From positions 1-56,537 of the forward strand of contig NZ_RCWB01000036.1 in the NCBI RefSeq assembly GCF_018448885.1: a stretch of 56,537 nt of DNA, written 5' to 3'. The notes beneath the pieces were generated by a model that worked only from the letters and a program-made list of their open reading frames with translations, made no database searches and was not told the DNA's origin. Source of the DNA: Photorhabdus caribbeanensis. GTDB taxonomy: Bacteria > Pseudomonadota > Gammaproteobacteria > Enterobacterales > Enterobacteriaceae. Below are positions 51,338 to 56,537 of this stretch, piece after piece. Positions within the stretch are counted from its first letter, which is position 1. Every line of letters starts with the position of its first letter. The position numbers and the translations under genes were made by a program.

Positions 51338-52339
51338 TCAGTAATAGTAATAATAACTTATAAAACAATCTTTATCGGGTAAAACTCTTTCACTCTCTTT
51401 ACCTGATTGCCCGTCCGGGGAATTAACCTTGATCTCCTTCAACCTCTTTTTTGTGAATTTCTCAAGATTAATTTCCGTAGGATTAGGAAAACCCAATGCC
51501 GTGAAAATCTCCTCAGCCAGCCTAAATGTCGGTTTAGGTTTTCTCATACAGGAAAAATAGATTAACGGTGAAAGGACAATTGCCATCAAACCACAGAGTG
51601 AAGCGATACATTTTATATAACCAAGAATATCTTCTCCGTTTTGTTCATCAAAAAGGCTCGGTATCATAAATATAAAAAATAGCAGTAAAGCAAAATACCA
51701 AGTAGCGCGTATCTGATATTTGGCATTTGAATGAATCCCCTGCTTACAACGCGGCGTCATAGAAACAATCCTTAATCCGGGATGGGCAATGGCATAAACC
51801 ACATAATGCCCTTCTTTCTCTGTTACCGCTAATTCAACATAATCACCCACTTTGGCTACAGTAAACCCTAACCAGCCGTGGAATGGGATACCATTGATTT
51901 TCCCCCGCACAAAATCACAGACATCACGCTTCCGAACATTAGTTGACGCATTAGACCCCGAAGTATTTCCCGCCAACGACATTAATAGCCCGCCATACAA
52001 CTCCAGTTCTTCCTGACGGGCAAAGGCAACCGGATCATATTCACGATCGGTAAAATAACCAATCACACACAGGGTTTCGAACTCTTCCAATACGCCGCTC
52101 ACTTTAATTAACGGCTTACCCGGCGGTAATTCCGGTGGCGGCGGCTTTTTTGCTAATATTGCATCCAGTTCGGGGATTTTGGCTTGAATCTCCGCAATGG
52201 CTTTTTCTACCTCTTCTCCATCTTCAGGACGACGTTGAATTCTTTCTTGCTTCACCTCTATCCATGTATCAAGACTACTTCTCTGACTTTTTATTTCATC
52301 AAAATCAATAGCCTCTTTATAAGAACGATAGGTACTCAT
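51338..52339 (-). CDS. Membrane protein, probable immunity partner of the VasX-like effector
   Basis: A 333-aa protein starting MSTYRSYKEAIDFDEIK, with the soluble domain (CDFVRGKINGIPFHGWLGF, LRIVSMTPRCKQGIHSNAKY), two membrane segments (~208-225, 240-265) and the same tyrosine-rich tail. Its ATG overlaps the effector stop as ATGA, typical of effector/immunity coupling. It is about 70% alike in most blocks to the next gene. Immunity is inferred, and a helper or second effector is possible. Confidence 0.72.
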   Translation of the reverse strand: MSTYRSYKEAIDFDEIKSQRSSLDTWIEVKQERIQRRPEDGEEVEKAIAEIQAKIPELDAILAKKPPPPELPPGKPLIKVSGVLEEFETLCVIGYFTDREYDPVAFARQEELELYGGLLMSLAGNTSGSNASTNVRKRDVCDFVRGKINGIPFHGWLGFTVAKVGDYVELAVTEKEGHYVVYAIAHPGLRIVSMTPRCKQGIHSNAKYQIRATWYFALLLFFIFMIPSLFDEQNGEDILGYIKCIASLCGLMAIVLSPLIYFSCMRKPKPTFRLAEEIFTALGFPNPTEINLEKFTKKRLKEIKVNSPDGQSGKESERVLPDKDCFISYYYYY

Positions 52340-54942
52340 ATGCCGTCCTTAATTGCATTAGCAAAACTGTTACGTTGTTGTTCACACAACTTATCTTTCT
52401 GTGATTCAGGGTAAATCCATTGCGTGGATTGCAAATTTTTCGCTGGCTCCAAACCAAAAACACAACTTCTGCACCATTTTTGTAAATCATTATCAGAAAA
52501 ATAGGTCACTAACGCTTCAACCACAAAAATTAACAGCATCGCCTCCCAAGTGCACAACCAAGCAAGAGTTTCCCACGCTAAAAGCTTTGCTACCCCCTCA
52601 ACAAATAAATTTTTAGAAGAAAGTAATGCTCTATCAATTAAAACTTCTAATAAACCATTTAATGCCTTTACTAATTGCATAAAATCATAAGCACTTTTAA
52701 GACCGTAAAGGCCAATAAACTGCCAGCGCCCTCTGCCATGATATTCAGAAAAAAGGTCACTGATATCTACTCCCAGATTTAATGCAGAAGAGAGCGTTCC
52801 CGCATTCGCTCCAATAAACTTAATAGTATCGGTAGCAACCAAATCCTTTATTCCGTGTTTAACTATCGGTTCCACAATCTCCATCGCTGTACTCAGTGTA
52901 CTTAAAAACGCTGAGGTCACTTGGGCGTGGCCCTTAACATCCCCTTTACTCTCTTGTAGCTGATTAGAAAACTCCAAGACATTAGAAGCTAAAACTAACC
53001 ATTTAATCCGGGATTTTTTTAATACTGGCTCTCCTTCAGCGCTGTCTGCAAATTTTTTAAAATCAGACTGATATTTATTACTTTTTTCCAACCGCTCCTC
53101 AGAACCCGGCTTCTTAAGCTGCTCCAACACCTGCTGCCGAAACGCATTACCGTCCTTAAGTTGTGATACTGACAGTTCAACCATCTGATCAAGCGGCACA
53201 CCTGAAATCACCGATAACAGCGCTTTACTCAGCATTTCATTCATGCTGTCCAGCACTTTTCCCAAGCGAGTAAAATTCAAGAACCGATCCCCCAGCGTGA
53301 CCAGTCGCCGGTCACAATGCAGCATGGCACGAGCAAAAGTACTGTTGGATTTTGGCGGCTTTTCCAGCGCTTCATTCGCTTTATCGTAGGCTTCAATCAG
53401 TTTCCCACTCAGATCTGACACCACTTTCATAAAATCAGAGGGTGCCGCCGGTTGATGGTTATCCTTATTCAGCTTCATCTTCTGTAAAAACCCGTCCATC
53501 TCTTTCATCACTTCCGGGTTATTCAGCAATAACGAGCGCCAGACAATATTTTCCGGTGGCAACGCAGAATATTCGTCAATTAAAGCATCTAAATAGGCAC
53601 AACCGGTTTCGGTCACGTTAAGCGAAGCGATGGCATAATCCACTGCCTCACGATAATTGAGATTGTCCTCCAGTCGGGTGGTATGAAAATCCTGACAACA
53701 GGTGATAAACCCACTCTGTTTCAGCCAACTCACCCTAAGCTGGGCCAGTTGCTCCAGCTCTTTCGCCACATCGGCACAAAAATCGGCATAACATTGGTTA
53801 AATGCCTGTCGTTTAGCCAGATTCAGCTCCGCAGTATATTTCTTCCAATCACGGGCAACACCTTTCTTACCCGCTTCCGCCATGTCACGAGTAACATACT
53901 CTTTGAGCTTAGCCTTCTGCTGATCGGAAAAAGCCTTGAACTCCTCCTGCTTAGTGACTTCAAGCGCTTTATCAACCTGCCCTTGCACATCCGCGGCTTT
54001 CAATTTATACAGTTGATTTTCCACACCATTCAATGAACTGTCGGTCATAAATTCGATCGACAATTCATCCAGAAAGGTTTTATGCGCCCCGGCGATATCA
54101 TCACTCCAGCCCGCTAATTCATGCGCCATCCCTATCGGATCATGCAACGCTATTAACACCGGCGATACCGGCGTGCCATCCGCAGCCCGCCCGCGCTTTT
54201 GCATCGCTCTGACCGTAATGTCCGCACATCCCGCTCGCTTGCTACTCCACGGATACAAGGTGCTCTTCGGTCTCAGCGCACCGTGATAAACTTCGTAGTA
54301 GGGTGCCTCTTCCAATGTCCGGCTGATACGCGACACTTTCCGGTTACAAGGCAGAACATATTTGCCGGAATCATTGTCGCCCAGACAGTAATCGATTACC
54401 CCATTCAGGTTCTCTATCGTCGCCTGAGCAATCCCCACCCCTTCCGGCACCCCGCGCCACTGCCACGGTTTCACGCACTGCATCCGCCTTTCCCGTGCTT
54501 CGCGGTTGTTGTGATAATACTCAATGATCTCCTTGCTCCACATTGAGGGAGAGAAAGCCAGCCAAGTTTCCGTATACAAGGCCATATCCTGGAGTACGAT
54601 AAATTCCACATTAGCGCTCTGATGAGTCGGCGCATGACAATCTGAGGTTTTCTGGGGTAAGACACCAAAAGGCGCACTCAGATTTTGCCATAATGCACCA
54701 TCCTCGCTGACGCTCCAGGTATCCCAGCTCTCCGGCTCACCTAATCCGGCATTAGTATAATAGACATACAAAAACCCTTGCCGTAAGGCACGCAGCGCAT
54801 AATGATAACCCGGCGCAGAAGGTTCTGGCGTTTCCGCCCACACCGGCAAGGTTTCCGAAACATTATCGGGCACCACGGTATAGCGCACCGGCAGCAGTGC
54901 CGGTCCGGTAGACTCACACATCCAACATAACGATTGATTCAT
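52336..54942 (-). CDS. VasX-like T6SS effector (MIX-type N-terminus, membrane-active C-terminus)
   Basis: An 868-aa effector from ATG 54942, which has GGAG about 9 bases upstream; the open frame extends 14 codons further. The N-terminus (SLCWMCESTGPALLPVRYTV, LRALRQGFLYVYY) matches the VasX-type MIX region of T6SS pore-forming toxins. The middle (about 330-700) is a long helical, Lys/Glu-rich region. The C-terminal end has a strong hydrophobic segment (about 795-825, LAWLCTWEAMLLIFVVEALV), which suggests membrane attack. It lies 100 bp behind hcp and is followed by a coupled immunity-like membrane gene. Confidence 0.8.
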   Translation of the reverse strand: MNQSLCWMCESTGPALLPVRYTVVPDNVSETLPVWAETPEPSAPGYHYALRALRQGFLYVYYTNAGLGEPESWDTWSVSEDGALWQNLSAPFGVLPQKTSDCHAPTHQSANVEFIVLQDMALYTETWLAFSPSMWSKEIIEYYHNNREARERRMQCVKPWQWRGVPEGVGIAQATIENLNGVIDYCLGDNDSGKYVLPCNRKVSRISRTLEEAPYYEVYHGALRPKSTLYPWSSKRAGCADITVRAMQKRGRAADGTPVSPVLIALHDPIGMAHELAGWSDDIAGAHKTFLDELSIEFMTDSSLNGVENQLYKLKAADVQGQVDKALEVTKQEEFKAFSDQQKAKLKEYVTRDMAEAGKKGVARDWKKYTAELNLAKRQAFNQCYADFCADVAKELEQLAQLRVSWLKQSGFITCCQDFHTTRLEDNLNYREAVDYAIASLNVTETGCAYLDALIDEYSALPPENIVWRSLLLNNPEVMKEMDGFLQKMKLNKDNHQPAAPSDFMKVVSDLSGKLIEAYDKANEALEKPPKSNSTFARAMLHCDRRLVTLGDRFLNFTRLGKVLDSMNEMLSKALLSVISGVPLDQMVELSVSQLKDGNAFRQQVLEQLKKPGSEERLEKSNKYQSDFKKFADSAEGEPVLKKSRIKWLVLASNVLEFSNQLQESKGDVKGHAQVTSAFLSTLSTAMEIVEPIVKHGIKDLVATDTIKFIGANAGTLSSALNLGVDISDLFSEYHGRGRWQFIGLYGLKSAYDFMQLVKALNGLLEVLIDRALLSSKNLFVEGVAKLLAWETLAWLCTWEAMLLIFVVEALVTYFSDNDLQKWCRSCVFGLEPAKNLQSTQWIYPESQKDKLCEQQRNSFANAIKDGI

Positions 54943-54971
54943 CACAAAATCTCCTGTTCTTCCGAGGGAAG

Positions 54972-55000
54972 ACAGGCACCGCAATCATACCGGCGCCTGT
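54972..55000 (-). terminator. Hairpin between hcp and the effector gene (distal)
   Basis: ACAGGCGCCG and CGGTGCCTGT pair over 10 positions with one G/T mismatch on the minus strand. With the hairpin at 55013-55032 it probably limits read-through from the highly expressed hcp gene. Confidence 0.5.
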
Positions 55001-55012
55001 TAGATTCAAAGT

Positions 55013-55032
55013 GGCTGGCACAACCGCCAGCC
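55013..55032 (-). terminator. Hairpin just after hcp
   Basis: GGCTGGC and GCCAGCC form a perfect 7-bp GC-rich stem with a 6-base loop, 10 bases after the hcp stop. It is a likely attenuator or mRNA-end stabiliser, with no long U-run. Confidence 0.55.
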
Positions 55033-55042
55033 CGTCAACCCA

Positions 55043-55534
55043 TTACGCCTGATTGCGCTCATTCCATGCATCAGAGTGAATGATGTTGCCGTCTTTGTAC
55101 GTCCAGGTGATTTTTTCGTAACGAAGCTCGACACGTTCCAGATGGTTGTGCTTCTCTTTGGTCGGATCTTTGATGTCATGCATCAACGGCGCCACTTTCA
55201 CCACCTTCACATTGTTCAGATGAGTGATGAAATAGACCTTCTCCTGACCGGCATCATCAATTTGGTACCACTTGAATTCCGCCGATTTCAGGGTCTGACC
55301 AGACGTCACTGCTTTATACAGATACGGACTAGACGCATCGACCTCTTTAGTGAACACCAGCGGCGCATGCACACGGGTGCCCGTCAACTTGCCAGTATTG
55401 TTATCCGTCGGGATATGTAGCGCATGTTCCAGCGCCACCACCTCGATACTGCCCTCCCGGTTGTGTACATCCACCGAGCCTTTAATGTCGGCGCCGCCGT
55501 CATCTTTCAACCATAAATACGCAGGGATTGCCAT
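55043..55534 (-). CDS. hcp: Hcp, T6SS tube protein
   Basis: A 163-aa Hcp that stacks as hexamers to form the inner tube and chaperones cargo. It starts MAIPAYLWLKDDGGADIKGS and has the usual VVALEHALHIP, HAPLVFTKEVD and ERVELRYEKITWTY segments. The second ATG (55534) is preferred because AGGAG lies 8 bases upstream, while the first (55540) is only 2 bases away. It is the first gene after the tssM end. Confidence 0.95.
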   Translation of the reverse strand: MAIPAYLWLKDDGGADIKGSVDVHNREGSIEVVALEHALHIPTDNNTGKLTGTRVHAPLVFTKEVDASSPYLYKAVTSGQTLKSAEFKWYQIDDAGQEKVYFITHLNNVKVVKVAPLMHDIKDPTKEKHNHLERVELRYEKITWTYKDGNIIHSDAWNERNQA

Positions 55535-55540
55535 ACCCAT

Positions 55541-56364
55541 GACTCCTCTATTATTGAATGGGTAATGCCACCAATATCGGTGACGTGATTAAAACCCTAA
55601 CCGAATACATTATCGGTTTTCATCCCCAGTTAATTCGGGGGAACAGTCAATAGATGCCGGTATTTCCTTATTCAGCAGTTAACCGGGAGAAGAATAATCA
55701 TATAGCCTGGAACATGCGTTCAAATTAATAGATCCATTAACTACACAGACAGTTACTGAATAATTAATATCCTCCATGCGGGTGCATATTAAAATCAAGT
55801 CTTTTTTTATCAAATAGCACAAAATGTTTAATGAAAACGGCAAAATTCATTATATCTAAACCAAACCTAAACAGAATGTCATTTGTTTAGATAAAAAGAT
55901 CGCACTGATTTAAATAATATGATAGCGGCTCACCATACAGATATTTACATTTCTCACAGCCCTAACAATAGAATATATTTTTACTTTATTTTCAATGCGT
56001 TAATTAATATCAAATATACAACACCGGCATTACCCCATCCTTACCATGACTCAGATTCATTAATCATCAATACGTTACCGACACGTAAAAAAGAATAATT
56101 CTCAGTTATATTATGCGAATGAGAATAGATTTCATTATTTAAAATAATCTCATCGATAATAGCCTCCCGTTGATTCAGGACAGCGATTACCCTGCCTCAT
56201 CACAAAGCATTAAACATAAATAGGAATATCATGATGATATGCTTATAACATATTGACCATCAGATAAATGACCAAACTCAGCTAAATATTCTGGAGATAA
56301 CCGGCAATATCACGCCGTTTATCATTCCCGGTTTATACCCTCAAATAAGCGATTATTCTGTTCC
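55541..56364. promoter_or_regulatory. 824-bp spacer between tssM and hcp
   Basis: A gene-free A/T-rich stretch. It should contain the hcp promoter, so hcp and the effector block may be expressed separately from the upstream T6SS genes. No repeat or coding remnant is recognised. Confidence 0.5.
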
Positions 56365-56537
56365 TCAGTCTTTGTTATTTATCCCCGATTCAGCAAGGCT
56401 ATTTCCCGTATTCTCCACAAAAATCGTTTTCGGCAATCTAAACCCCCGCAGTTTCAATAATGCCAGCGGCCCTTTCCCGACTTCGGTCCGCAGTACCCAG
56501 GTCAGCGGCAACCCCTCCGGCGTGGTAAATCTCAACC
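56365..56537 (-). CDS. tssM: TssM (IcmF), C-terminal end, cut by the window edge
   Basis: The last 56 codons of a gene that continues past the right edge. The visible end (TWVLRTEVGKGPLALLKLRG, then FRLPKTIF) matches the conserved C-terminus of TssM, the large inner-membrane T6SS protein that links TssL and TssJ. The frame runs open to the window edge and stops with TGA at 56365-56367. It shows that the T6SS cluster continues to the right. Confidence 0.85.
   Translation of the reverse strand, partial: LRFTTPEGLPLTWVLRTEVGKGPLALLKLRGFRLPKTIFVENTGNSLAESGINNKD

Overview
The window looks like an accessory region of a Photorhabdus chromosome (P. luminescens/laumondii type). The reasons are a tcc insecticidal toxin locus, a second tccC gene, a complete type II polyketide anthraquinone cluster (antA-antI with its regulator), and five copies of an ERIC-type intergenic repeat in AT-rich spacers. 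Identification rests on reading the translations; no database search was possible.

Layout, left to right. (1) 109-10753, minus strand: tccA-tccB-tccC. The first two encode a split TcA; the third is an RHS-type TcC with its own C-terminal domain. No TcB partner gene is present. (2) 11182-15844, minus: a PAAR / S-pyocin-like / colicin E3-type rRNase effector, its Im3-like immunity gene, and a tandem array of five paralogous ~154-aa probable immunity genes, plus a truncated sixth copy and conserved spacer hairpins. (3) 16256-22014, minus: a four-gene unit encoding a LuxE-like acyl-protein synthetase, a LuxC-PaaK fusion, a second PaaK-like enzyme and a GNAT protein, with no luciferase genes. (4) 22015-24364: long AT-rich spacer with two ERIC copies. 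(5) 24365-27241, plus: a stand-alone tccC with a deaminase-like C-terminal domain, then a small unknown gene. (6) 28756-40833, minus: the WYL regulator antJ and antI-antA. A 946-bp gap between antC and antD holds a 14-bp tandem repeat and an ERIC. (7) 41560-42184, minus: an XRE regulator and a small ORF, possibly a toxin-antitoxin remnant. (8) 42223-56537, minus: part of a type VI secretion cluster: the 3' end of tssM, hcp, a VasX-like effector, three membrane proteins likely to be immunity factors, tssA, tssF, tssG, tssJ, tssE and a VasL/TagA-like gene.

How the parts fit. The Tc proteins attack insect cells and the ant genes make the pigment (AQ-256 class). The T6SS and its cargo target competing bacteria. 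The PAAR-E3 effector is about 27 kb from the T6SS genes but is built to ride that machine. The most unusual items are the mosaic immunity array with covarying hairpins, the lux-like reductase unit without luciferase, the three-domain AntH, and the effector/immunity duplication scar behind the VasX-like gene.
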